A stretch of 14,060 nt of DNA from Flavobacteriales bacterium (GTDB lineage Bacteria; Bacteroidota; Bacteroidia; Flavobacteriales; BACL11), in contig JABHQB010000084.1 of NCBI GenBank assembly GCA_018695965.1, positions 1 to 14,060 on the forward strand, read 5' to 3'. The notes under the pieces were generated by a model. That model ran no database searches. It saw nothing but the letters and a program-made list of their open reading frames with translations, and was not told where the DNA came from. A program made the translations under genes and the position numbers. Positions 1-7,845 of this stretch are shown here, one piece after another (within the stretch, counting starts at the first letter, position 1; each line of letters opens with the position of its first letter).

Positions 1-1
1 A

Positions 2-409
2 CTATTTACTAATAACAAAACTTTCTAAAACAACATCACTATTATTTTCTGATATTGTAGTATGTTTAAAAACAGGATAATCATAAGTAAGTGTGTTTAC
101 AACAATACTGTCCACATAAGTATATATAGTGTAATCTCCTTGTCTTAAATACTGAAAATGAAAATTACCGTTCCAATCTGTTTCGGTTTTGTCATCAAAA
201 ATATCATTCTCATTATCAGAATAAATAATATAAACATCCTTACTGGCTTTAGGATAATATATTGTATCCATATTTGATGTTTGTGCATTAAAAGTGGTAG
301 TAAAATAAGTTATATTTCCAGATATTGTAGAAGTACCTCCTTCTCCAGATGGTTTTTCACAAGCTGTTATCGATAAAATTGTTACAATAAATAAAAGTAC
401 TTTTCTCAT
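2..409 (-). CDS. Small lipoprotein with carboxypeptidase-regulatory-like beta-sandwich
   Basis: A 135-residue complete protein. It begins MRK, then a hydrophobic stretch, then a lipobox I-T-A-C with Cys17 as the probable lipidated residue, so it should be anchored in the outer membrane. The Gly/Ser/Thr-rich linker after the Cys (about 20-30) leads into one domain (about 29-133). Its pattern of a strand, a DNEND acidic loop (65-69), 'T-x-W-N-G-x-F-x-F' (77-85) and 'L-x-x-G-D-Y-T-I-Y' (88-96) resembles the transthyretin/carboxypeptidase-regulatory fold. No catalytic motif is visible. It starts 1 base after the stop of the CotH gene and is almost certainly translated from the same mRNA. There is no Shine-Dalgarno sequence. 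A structural or partner-binding role for the CotH proteins is inference. The stop codon falls at the very edge of the window, so the operon may continue. Confidence 0.8.
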   Translation of the reverse strand: MRKVLLFIVTILSITACEKPSGEGGTSTISGNITYFTTTFNAQTSNMDTIYYPKASKDVYIIYSDNENDIFDDKTETDWNGNFHFQYLRQGDYTIYTYVDSIVVNTLTYDYPVFKHTTISENNSDVVLESFVISK

Positions 410-410
410 T

Positions 411-2612
411 TTAATGTTTTATTATTTTCACTACCGAAAGTCCAGATTTTACAAAATAAATACCACTCTCCCAGTCTGAAATATTAATTGTAGTTGTATT
501 ATCTGGTCCATAGACCAATTTACCAATCATATTATATACTTCTACTTTTTGGTTTGTTCCCAAGATATATATTTTACTGTTTGAAGGGTTCGGATATACT
601 CTTATTTTTGAAGTATGAGAAATATTATTCTCTGAAGAAACACTCTGATTATTTAAGTCTTGAGATTCTTCTTGATGTATAAAAACCCCATCTCCGTTTG
701 GAACTCTTGCGTAAGCCACATCTGTAGGCATATTTACAAAATGAACTGCATCTACAACTACTCCACTTGGATCCGTTAAATATACTTCCTCCTGATCTGC
801 AGATAAACGATATGTTGTATGTAAGCCTGTTTGAGAACTACCCGCAGTATCGCACCAAATAATTTTATAATCGTTTGCTTGTATTACAGTGTTTGGGAAA
901 ATCCATTTTGTAAGGTCATTCTCATTATCAGAAAGATAAAATCCTTCTAAATTAATTGATGTATTTCCTCCATTATATAACTCCACCCAATCATCATATT
1001 CTCCATCCTGATCTGATACCTTAGAAAAATTAGCAGCCATTATCTCATTTATAACCAATCCGCTTACAACCGCAATTTGATGAAATTCTTTTTCTGCTCT
1101 TTGAGGAGAAAAAATACCTGCAGTAGCATTTTCAGCATAAACATAATATTGAACATCACGTGCATCTACACTGATAGTAACTCCATAAACTCCATCTCCC
1201 GCAGCTCCATCTCCATTATTTCCATCATCAAACATTTCTAGTTTCTCAAACTTATCAGAAAACTTAAATCGGTAAGCTAAATATACATAATTTGCATTCT
1301 GAACATTTGCAATAATATTTGTTGTAGTATGAGGAAGTACAGAATTACTATTTAAAACCGAAACAGTTGGAGGATTAGTTGTAAACTCTGGTAAGTTCTG
1401 TAAAAATGTAATTCTATCATTCATCAATTCTGAAATTCCAATAATAGGATTAACACCAACTGATGCATTTAAATTATCTGTAAAGTCAATATAAGAATAA
1501 AATGTATTCGGATCCGCAACTACATCAGCATCTATTATTTGTTGCAACTGAGCAGCTCTTACAGAATAGTTATTATTAGAAAATTGCTCATCTAATATTG
1601 TACGCATATGAGCGATATACATTCTTTTATACCTATCACTAGAGAAAATTTGAGAAGTAAGTTTGTTACTAGCATCATTGCTATTATGAAAAATATCTAA
1701 CTCTTGTAAATCAGTATTAGTTACAGGATTTGGCAATCCATTTGTGAAAGTTCCAAAAGCCATGTTCATATCCCATAACAAAGGAGAGAATCTACCATTA
1801 TTATCTTTAAATAAATAAAAATTATGAGGAATAGAATTAATAGGTCCATCAAGGCAAACTGTAAGGTTTTCAAAGGCCATCATCCATAGTGTGCGATCAA
1901 TATCCAATACATTTTCCACCTCTGTAAAATGGTTATTTAGAGTATCTAAAAACCCACCTAATTTAGTCCAATCCCAGGTAGATTCCATTTCATATGCTCT
2001 TTGATAACAGTTTGTGTCTGCATAATATTCTAGTATGCCTAATTGCCCCATACATCCTTGAACTGATAATCCCGTATTATCAGCTTTAAAAAAAGGTCCT
2101 TTACGCTCATAAAAATGTTCATTGGTAAAATCATCATCAATTGATTGTACACAGGTATATAAACCTATTAAAGTACCATCCACAAACACATTTGCGTAAG
2201 TAGCTTTTGATGCAGGCATGTACTCTCTTGCCATTTCGTAACTTAGCACTTCACGTACAAAAGACGGATCTCTGAATCCATTAGAAAGCTTTAGTACATT
2301 ATAACCATCAATAGACTGACCATTATTAATATAATCTAGTTTAATATTTAATGGATTCTTTACATTATTGACATTATATGAACTATTTCCTTTGTATTTA
2401 ATTCCTACATCTTGATCGACTTCACCGTCAATTATTACTGAATCCGCAATTAATCGCTGCGTACCATTAGCATAATATAAATCTAGTGAATCATCCCAAT
2501 TAGGTTCGTTAAAGAAAATCTCAATATTACGAACTCCAACATCAAATACATCCTGACAAAAAGATGAAAAGGAACATGATATAAGAAGAAGTGAGAGTGT
2601 TAGTTTTCTCAT
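411..2612 (-). CDS. CotH kinase family protein with lamin-tail domain and T9SS sorting domain (copy A)
   Basis: A 733-residue secreted protein. Layout: signal peptide (1-19, mature start Gln20), CotH kinase-like domain (about 28-405), a beta domain with an acidic Asp/Gly loop (about 412-512, D-D-G-N-N-G-D-G-A-A-G-D-G-V-Y-G at 462-477), lamin-tail domain (about 517-626, opening with INEIMAAN), and T9SS type A sorting domain (669-733, Y-P-N-P at 673-676). CotH hallmarks seen are G-x-K-Y-K-G-N-S-S (70-78), DRTLW (239-243) and L-W-D-M-N-x-A-F-G (279-287). CotH proteins are secreted atypical kinases that phosphorylate Ser on spore-coat or surface proteins; activity here is inferred. Oddities: the Glu usual in the 'G-L-Y-x-x-V-E' motif is Gln156, and residues 10-13 (L-I-S-C) also read as a lipobox. 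It is 37 bases downstream of the propeller gene and is paralogous to the gene at 3867-6119. Confidence 0.9.
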   Translation of the reverse strand: MRKLTLSLLLISCSFSSFCQDVFDVGVRNIEIFFNEPNWDDSLDLYYANGTQRLIADSVIIDGEVDQDVGIKYKGNSSYNVNNVKNPLNIKLDYINNGQSIDGYNVLKLSNGFRDPSFVREVLSYEMAREYMPASKATYANVFVDGTLIGLYTCVQSIDDDFTNEHFYERKGPFFKADNTGLSVQGCMGQLGILEYYADTNCYQRAYEMESTWDWTKLGGFLDTLNNHFTEVENVLDIDRTLWMMAFENLTVCLDGPINSIPHNFYLFKDNNGRFSPLLWDMNMAFGTFTNGLPNPVTNTDLQELDIFHNSNDASNKLTSQIFSSDRYKRMYIAHMRTILDEQFSNNNYSVRAAQLQQIIDADVVADPNTFYSYIDFTDNLNASVGVNPIIGISELMNDRITFLQNLPEFTTNPPTVSVLNSNSVLPHTTTNIIANVQNANYVYLAYRFKFSDKFEKLEMFDDGNNGDGAAGDGVYGVTISVDARDVQYYVYAENATAGIFSPQRAEKEFHQIAVVSGLVINEIMAANFSKVSDQDGEYDDWVELYNGGNTSINLEGFYLSDNENDLTKWIFPNTVIQANDYKIIWCDTAGSSQTGLHTTYRLSADQEEVYLTDPSGVVVDAVHFVNMPTDVAYARVPNGDGVFIHQEESQDLNNQSVSSENNISHTSKIRVYPNPSNSKIYILGTNQKVEVYNMIGKLVYGPDNTTTINISDWESGIYFVKSGLSVVKIIKH

Positions 2613-2649
2613 TTTAAAATTTTTGTAAAGTTAAAAAAATAAAAGAAAC

Positions 2650-3864
2650 TTATTCTATTATAATTTTCTGATTTAGAACTAGGTCTTCAGAAGTTAAAAC
2701 AAGATGATATATTCCGGATCTAAGATGAGATAAATTAAGTTCAACTTCATTTGGAGAATTAGTCTTTTCAGAATGAATTAAACTACCTAATATATTATAT
2801 ACTTCTATATATTTAAAATTCTCATCAAATGAAACTGTTATAACCCCAGAAGAAGGATTTGGAAACACCTCAACATTTGAAATAGAAGCAGGACTTGTAG
2901 AAGTAGAGATAGAAGATATTTTAGAAACTCCTGTACTAGTTGCTACCCAAACATTATCTTCAGAATCAATTGCTAACCCTCTTACATTTGGCCCAACTAA
3001 TCCATCTGAAACATGAAAATCTTCCCATTGATTTCCATCCCAATAAGCTATTCCACCTTCTGCCAAATACCCAACATAAATAGCAGCCCATATTCTTCCA
3101 TATGAATCCATTGCAATATCCACCACAGGATTTAAAGTATCTGGAGGAGGCATTATATACATCCTAGTATGCTGAGTAAAAGATGTATTAGATTCATTCA
3201 AAACCGACATACCACTTCCGGTACCTATCCATTTATTATCCTGATTATCTATTATTAAATCTGTTACATTTTGTGAAAGCAATCCATTTGAAGTATCATA
3301 AGGTGTAAAAACTCCATTAAAATGAGTAATCCCACCTAAAGGAGAAGCAAACCATACATCTCCTGTCTCATCAAAAGCAGTTGCATTGACCCCGCTCCAA
3401 TGCAAATCAGGATATCCATAAGAATTCCAATTAGATCCATTGTAATATGATACTCCAGCATGAGTGCCGACCCATACATTACCAGAATCATCTTCATCAA
3501 TAGAATAAACCTGATTATTATTAAGTCCATTCGTACTATTATATGTAGTCCAATCTACTCCATCAAATCTACTAGCTCCATAATCTGTCCCAATCCATAT
3601 ATCTCCATTAGTCATTGCTCTAATCACTTTAATATTATCTGCTGCCATTCCTGGATAGTTTCCTATATCATAAGAAACCCAATTTGTACCATCAAACACT
3701 TGTACTCCAACTGAAGTTCCAAACCATATATTATCATTAATATCTACATCAATACATTCTACGAAATTATCCAAAAGCCCATCTGCAGTAGTGTAGTTTG
3801 TAATAGTTTGAGCATTACCATTAATCAAGAAAAGGAAAGAAATTAAAAAAGAAAAAAGTTTCAT
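2650..3864 (-). CDS. Secreted seven-repeat beta-propeller protein (two-component-regulator propeller type) with T9SS sorting domain
   Basis: A 404-residue protein with a signal peptide (1-18, cleavage before Gln19). Seven repeats follow, each carrying 'N/D-x-W-x-G-T-x-x-G-x-x-x-x-D/N-G' at about 45-59, 88-102, 129-143, 169-184, 210-223, 257-277 and 304-316. A T9SS type A domain closes the protein (about 329-404, F-P-N-P at 334-337, ending in IIIE). The repeats match the 'two-component regulator propeller' family, which normally forms the periplasmic sensor of hybrid histidine kinases or their relatives. Here there is no membrane segment, kinase or HTH, so the propeller is exported on its own. 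Repeat 4 (W-F-A-S-P) and repeats 6 and 7 (A instead of G-T) are degenerate. It begins 2 bases after the upstream CotH gene, pointing to co-expression. Ligand or protein binding is a family-based guess; no enzymatic residues are visible. Confidence 0.87.
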   Translation of the reverse strand: MKLFSFLISFLFLINGNAQTITNYTTADGLLDNFVECIDVDINDNIWFGTSVGVQVFDGTNWVSYDIGNYPGMAADNIKVIRAMTNGDIWIGTDYGASRFDGVDWTTYNSTNGLNNNQVYSIDEDDSGNVWVGTHAGVSYYNGSNWNSYGYPDLHWSGVNATAFDETGDVWFASPLGGITHFNGVFTPYDTSNGLLSQNVTDLIIDNQDNKWIGTGSGMSVLNESNTSFTQHTRMYIMPPPDTLNPVVDIAMDSYGRIWAAIYVGYLAEGGIAYWDGNQWEDFHVSDGLVGPNVRGLAIDSEDNVWVATSTGVSKISSISTSTSPASISNVEVFPNPSSGVITVSFDENFKYIEVYNILGSLIHSEKTNSPNEVELNLSHLRSGIYHLVLTSEDLVLNQKIIIE

Positions 3865-3866
3865 AA

Positions 3867-6119
3867 TTATTTGATTTTAATTAGTTTATATGTTGTGTTA
3901 CTATCATTCTTCAAATGTATAAAATAAAGTCCATCACTCCAAGAAGAGGTGTTAATTGTTTTTTCTGAATGATATGATTCTAGAATTATTCTACCAAAAA
4001 TATCCATCACAAAAAAACCTTCATCAGAAATAATATTTAATTTATGTGAAAATGGATTAGGATAACAAGTAAAGGAAGAAATAGAAATATCCTCAGTTGC
4101 TGTAGTGTTATTGTTATGATTAAAAGTTGGAGTCATCATACTAAAAGGACCAGTTCCGTTCGGATTTCTAGCAAAAGAAATATCATCCACTTGTGGTAAG
4201 TATGTAATAGAATCGATAATAGAGCTATCTGAATTAGACAATATAAGTTGTTCTCCAAAATTAGAAAGTTTAAAATTTGCATGTTCTGCACCTTGATTAC
4301 CATCTTCATCAGCCCAAATAATAAAATAAGAATTTGGAGCGATTATATGATTCGGTAAATCCCATTTATGAAGATTAGGAATGGTATCTGTGATAAACAA
4401 TCCATTTGTAGAAATTGGAAAATTTGTAGTATTATATAGTTCTATCCAATCTTCAAACTTTCCGCTATTATCTGAAACTGTACTTACATTATTGGCCATC
4501 ACTTCATTTATTACTAAATCTACAGAACTTACACCAAACTGATATGAATAATACTCATAAGCTGCTCTTACAGGAGAAAATACTCCTGAGCTATCATTAT
4601 CTGCATAAAAGTAATAATCAATTGAATTACTACAATTACTTATCTTACATCCGTAAACTCCATCTCCAGCTGCTCCATCATTATGTATTCCATCATCAAA
4701 CATTTCTTGATTTTTAAATCTTTTATTTTCTCCAAATCGATAAGATACTCTTGCATAAGTAGCATCAAAAACCTCAGCTGTTATCCATAGATCATCTCCT
4801 AAATTAATATTTTGGGAAGTTGAAATGCTGCTAATAGATGGCTCTCCAGAATATCCAGAATAAGAACTTAAATAATTAGAACGAGCATCCATTAACTGTG
4901 TAATTCCAGGACAAATAGATGCCACTAATGAAACTTGATTAGTAAGATTTGAAGTGAAATCAGAATAGGAATAAAATTTATTTGTATCACTTTGTACATC
5001 TTGATCAATCAGATTCTGCAGGAATTGTCCTCTAACAAAATAATCCTGATTTAAAAAATTCTCTTCCATTATTGTTCTAATGTGTGCCAAATACATTTTC
5101 CTTTTCCTTTCAGAAGAAAACAGATTACTCATTAATGGCCTTGGAGAAACTGATATAAGATTATGATGCACTAATGGGTCCATCTGTTGGGCTTGTGTAA
5201 TATCAAATCCGTTAAAATACAATTGAGAAGCATCTGTTAATCTAAATCCACCGAAAGACATATTAAAATCCCACAAAATAGGATTGAACTGTTTTGTTCT
5301 ATCCTTATATAAATAATAATTCTGTGCATATCCAATGTAAGAATCAAAATTTATAAGAGAATAATTAATAGCATGCATCCAAAGAGTCCTGTCTACATTC
5401 AGAACTTGTTCTACGCTATCAGGGAAATTATTTAAAGTATCTATCAGATTATATAAATCTTTCCAACCATAATCGGATTCTATACTATAATAGGGTTCAT
5501 AATTTAAACTATCCGTTCCATGCGAATTACTTAAATTAGAATTTGAACCACCAATTTGAACATTTAAATTCTCAGGATTGCATTTGAAAAATGCATTGTA
5601 CTTACTATCAAAATGATTTATCAAGAATGATTTATTTACTGCCTCTACATTAGTATACAACCCCCACAAAGTATCGTTTACATATAAATTAGTAAAGTTT
5701 GCCTTAGAAGAAGGCATGTACTTTCTGGAAATCTCATAACTCAACACCTCTCTGATAAAAGAAGGATCCTGATATACATTAGAAAGTTTAAGTTTATCAA
5801 TTCCTTGGTGATCTTGTCCATCAATTATATAATCTAGTTTTATATTAAAAGGATTTTTAACCCTATTTACACTCACAGAACTAAATCCTTTATACCTAAC
5901 ACCTACACTATCATAAGTAATTCCATCAATAGTTAAGTCTGCCAGAATTCTATCATTATCTCCAACTACATAAAAGCTATCTAACTGATAATCCCAATCT
6001 GATTGATAGAAATACAATCGTATTTCTCTTACTGTATCAGTATCATAAAAATCTGATTGAGAAAAGGAATTTATTTGTAATAGAAATGCAAGAATAAATA
6101 TCAGAAATCTCTTAAACAT
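3867..6119 (-). CDS. CotH kinase family protein with lamin-tail domain and T9SS sorting domain (copy B)
   Basis: A 750-residue paralogue of the protein at 411-2612, with the same architecture: signal peptide (1-20, mature start Gln21), CotH domain (about 28-420), beta domain with acidic loop D-D-G-I-H-N-D-G-A-A-G-D-G-V-Y-G (475-490), lamin-tail domain (about 534-640, L-V-I-N-E-V-M-A-N-N at the start), and T9SS type A domain (683-750, Y-P-N-P at 686-689). CotH motifs seen are G-V-R-Y-K-G-F-S-S (73-81), D-P-S-F-I-R-E-V-L-S-Y-E (118-129), G-L-Y-T-N-V-E (153-159), DRTLW (243-247) and L-W-D-F-N-M-S-F-G (282-290). It keeps Glu159, which is Gln in copy A, so it is the better candidate for a classical active CotH. 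Lamin-tail domains in bacterial secreted proteins are binding modules of unclear ligand. It starts 3 bases after the arylsulfotransferase-like gene. Its substrate is unknown; surface or matrix protein Ser residues are the family-based guess. Confidence 0.9.
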   Translation of the reverse strand: MFKRFLIFILAFLLQINSFSQSDFYDTDTVREIRLYFYQSDWDYQLDSFYVVGDNDRILADLTIDGITYDSVGVRYKGFSSVSVNRVKNPFNIKLDYIIDGQDHQGIDKLKLSNVYQDPSFIREVLSYEISRKYMPSSKANFTNLYVNDTLWGLYTNVEAVNKSFLINHFDSKYNAFFKCNPENLNVQIGGSNSNLSNSHGTDSLNYEPYYSIESDYGWKDLYNLIDTLNNFPDSVEQVLNVDRTLWMHAINYSLINFDSYIGYAQNYYLYKDRTKQFNPILWDFNMSFGGFRLTDASQLYFNGFDITQAQQMDPLVHHNLISVSPRPLMSNLFSSERKRKMYLAHIRTIMEENFLNQDYFVRGQFLQNLIDQDVQSDTNKFYSYSDFTSNLTNQVSLVASICPGITQLMDARSNYLSSYSGYSGEPSISSISTSQNINLGDDLWITAEVFDATYARVSYRFGENKRFKNQEMFDDGIHNDGAAGDGVYGCKISNCSNSIDYYFYADNDSSGVFSPVRAAYEYYSYQFGVSSVDLVINEVMANNVSTVSDNSGKFEDWIELYNTTNFPISTNGLFITDTIPNLHKWDLPNHIIAPNSYFIIWADEDGNQGAEHANFKLSNFGEQLILSNSDSSIIDSITYLPQVDDISFARNPNGTGPFSMMTPTFNHNNNTTATEDISISSFTCYPNPFSHKLNIISDEGFFVMDIFGRIILESYHSEKTINTSSWSDGLYFIHLKNDSNTTYKLIKIK

Positions 6120-6122
6120 ATT

Positions 6123-7793
6123 CTATTTTATATAGGAGATTCTTTTTGTATATAATTTTCCAGTATCACTTATTATATTTACAATATACACTCCTTCAGA
6201 ATAATCCTCTAAATTTATTTTTTCCTTAAACTCACCTGAAAAACTACTTATTTCTCTATTTAAAATTTCTTGACCTAATGCGTTATATATCCCAATCTTA
6301 ATTTCATCACTAGATAGAGATTCAAATTCAATAGTGAAAATGCTATTAGTAGGATTTGGATAAATAAATATAGAGTTATTTATGTCTTCCATAGATGTCG
6401 ATTGACACTCAAGATTACAATCATTTATTGATGAATATTGTCCATTCCCTGTTCCAGGATCAAAACAATTACCCTGTCCATCACAATCCCAACTTTCTGG
6501 GACAGAAGTAAAACATGAAGTTGTAGTCGTATTAGTCATAAATGGTTCTAAAGCAATAATACCAGGATAATTACATTCGTACCTGAAACCTTTATGACTT
6601 TGTGCATTATAAGGACCCCAAATAATATTATCCAAAGAATCAACCTCATACATAACTCCTGCTCCACCTTGTCCTCCAGATGCATTCACATACACATTTC
6701 CATTTGACATTCTATCAGATGCAGACTGCCCGGAAGCAGAATAAGCACATTCGTATCGAGTTGAATAAGAAGCTGGAGTAAATGCTTGACCAGGAGTTCT
6801 TAAATAAGTATTTGTTGCAGCGTCCCATGGAGTTTCAATACCATCAATTGCAGATTGAGAATTACTCACTCCACTATTGTTAAATACCTGTAGGAATCCT
6901 CCATTTGGTCTTCCATCATCTGTAATCCATCTAGCATCATGTACTGCATTATCAATAATCTGAGATCCAGACATACCGTAATTTGAAGGATTTCCCCATC
7001 TGTATAATATATCACCTCCCATTCCTGAATTTCCACCAGAATGTGAAGCTGCCTCAGTAACTGTTGTACTATGATCAATAATAAATATCTCAGAAGCATG
7101 TCTTGACGAGAATACAATCTGATCGAGATCTTCATTATAATCTACTCCATTCACATGAAACCAATCTCCACCTCCAGGACCACCTCCTGAAGACTGAATC
7201 ATATTAATGTCAATAAGTTCTGGATGATTAGAAATATTTGAAACATAATTTGGTTTATTTGGATCAACATCCTGACACATATGGTCCCAGATATGCCATT
7301 CCCATACAATATTAGCACCTCCCTGACCATTATCTTCTAACTCAATAAAATGAGTTGGCCACTTATCCGAGTTTGTATTATATCCTGCAGCACTTACCTC
7401 AGCAGCTGTCTTAACTTCCCAAGCGGTAATCAAAACATTATCTCCAACTAAAGTCAAATCATGATGACTTAATGTAGAATCAGTTGAATAGATAAAATCC
7501 CATACTACAGATCCATCTGGAGCAATTTCTTGTACTCTACCACCCTCCGCTGCTCCACCTAAAATATTTCCATTATTCTTAGTTCCTCTTATTAAATTCC
7601 CATTCTCTTTTAATTGAACTGCATAATTACATTCTGTATTTAGATTCCAAGTATGCGCTATATTCTCATTTTCATCAATTAGATAAGTTGTTTGATCTCC
7701 AGCTTTATTATAAAGAGCAAATCCATTGAAAGATTGTGAATAACCAATTTGCATTGATAATATTAAAGTTAAAATTGTAATAGTTTTTTTCAT
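6123..7793 (-). CDS. Arylsulfotransferase (ASST)-like secreted protein with Cys-rich segment and T9SS sorting domain
   Basis: I choose the start at 7793 (556 residues) over an in-frame ATG at 7844. It gives a clean signal peptide (MKKTITIL..., cleavage before Gln20), and a promoter-like TATATTTG lies between the two ATGs. The ASST-like propeller covers about 20-420. Conserved His/Arg motifs are S-H-H-D (109-112), H-I-W-D-H (167-171), D-W-F-H-V-N-G (210-216), S-S-R-H (229-232) and V-H-D-A-R-W (284-289). Known ASST enzymes move sulfate between phenolic compounds through a sulfo-histidine. I cannot align the catalytic His with certainty, so the activity is inferred. A small segment with five Cys (427, 437, 443, 459, 463) joins the propeller to the type A sorting domain (about 472-556, Y-P-N-P at 478-481). 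It is 52 bases from mazG and 3 bases before CotH copy B, so it probably leads the secreted-protein operon. Confidence 0.83.
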   Translation of the reverse strand: MKKTITILTLILSMQIGYSQSFNGFALYNKAGDQTTYLIDENENIAHTWNLNTECNYAVQLKENGNLIRGTKNNGNILGGAAEGGRVQEIAPDGSVVWDFIYSTDSTLSHHDLTLVGDNVLITAWEVKTAAEVSAAGYNTNSDKWPTHFIELEDNGQGGANIVWEWHIWDHMCQDVDPNKPNYVSNISNHPELIDINMIQSSGGGPGGGDWFHVNGVDYNEDLDQIVFSSRHASEIFIIDHSTTVTEAASHSGGNSGMGGDILYRWGNPSNYGMSGSQIIDNAVHDARWITDDGRPNGGFLQVFNNSGVSNSQSAIDGIETPWDAATNTYLRTPGQAFTPASYSTRYECAYSASGQSASDRMSNGNVYVNASGGQGGAGVMYEVDSLDNIIWGPYNAQSHKGFRYECNYPGIIALEPFMTNTTTTSCFTSVPESWDCDGQGNCFDPGTGNGQYSSINDCNLECQSTSMEDINNSIFIYPNPTNSIFTIEFESLSSDEIKIGIYNALGQEILNREISSFSGEFKEKINLEDYSEGVYIVNIISDTGKLYTKRISYIK

Positions 7794-7818
7794 TTCTTGT
7801 TTAATTAAATGTAGTTTG

Positions 7819-7826
7819 CAAATATA
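7819..7826 (-). promoter_or_regulatory. Bacteroidota -7 promoter element (TATATTTG) before the ASST-like gene
   Basis: Read on the minus strand, TATATTTG matches the TAnnTTTG element used by the primary sigma factor of Bacteroidota. It ends 25 bases before the ATG at 7793, giving a leader of about 20 bases. No clear TTG element is seen at the usual spacing upstream, so it is a partial match. It supports the shorter start of the arylsulfotransferase-like gene and an independent promoter for the secreted-protein operon. Confidence 0.5.
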
Positions 7827-7845
7827 AAAACTATTTGAAGACATA

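Noticed and set aside
494..682. Plus-strand open frame of 62 codons opposite the sorting-domain end of CotH copy A
   Set aside because: Composition is low-complexity Tyr/Leu/Ser from the antisense of an AT-rich gene; there is no domain, promoter or ribosome site, and the minus-strand gene is clearly real.
2613..2649. Possible promoter in the 37-base gap before CotH copy A (TAACTTTA at 2626-2633)
   Set aside because: It departs from TAnnTTTG at the last base and has no distal element; the gap is short enough for co-transcription.
3336..3714. Open frames on both strands inside the propeller gene
   Set aside because: They are Ile/Met-rich shadows created by the repeated propeller codons; the repeats and sorting domain identify the true frame.
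2650..3864. Hybrid two-component sensor
   Set aside because: The protein has only propeller repeats and a T9SS domain; it has no transmembrane helix, kinase, receiver or HTH.
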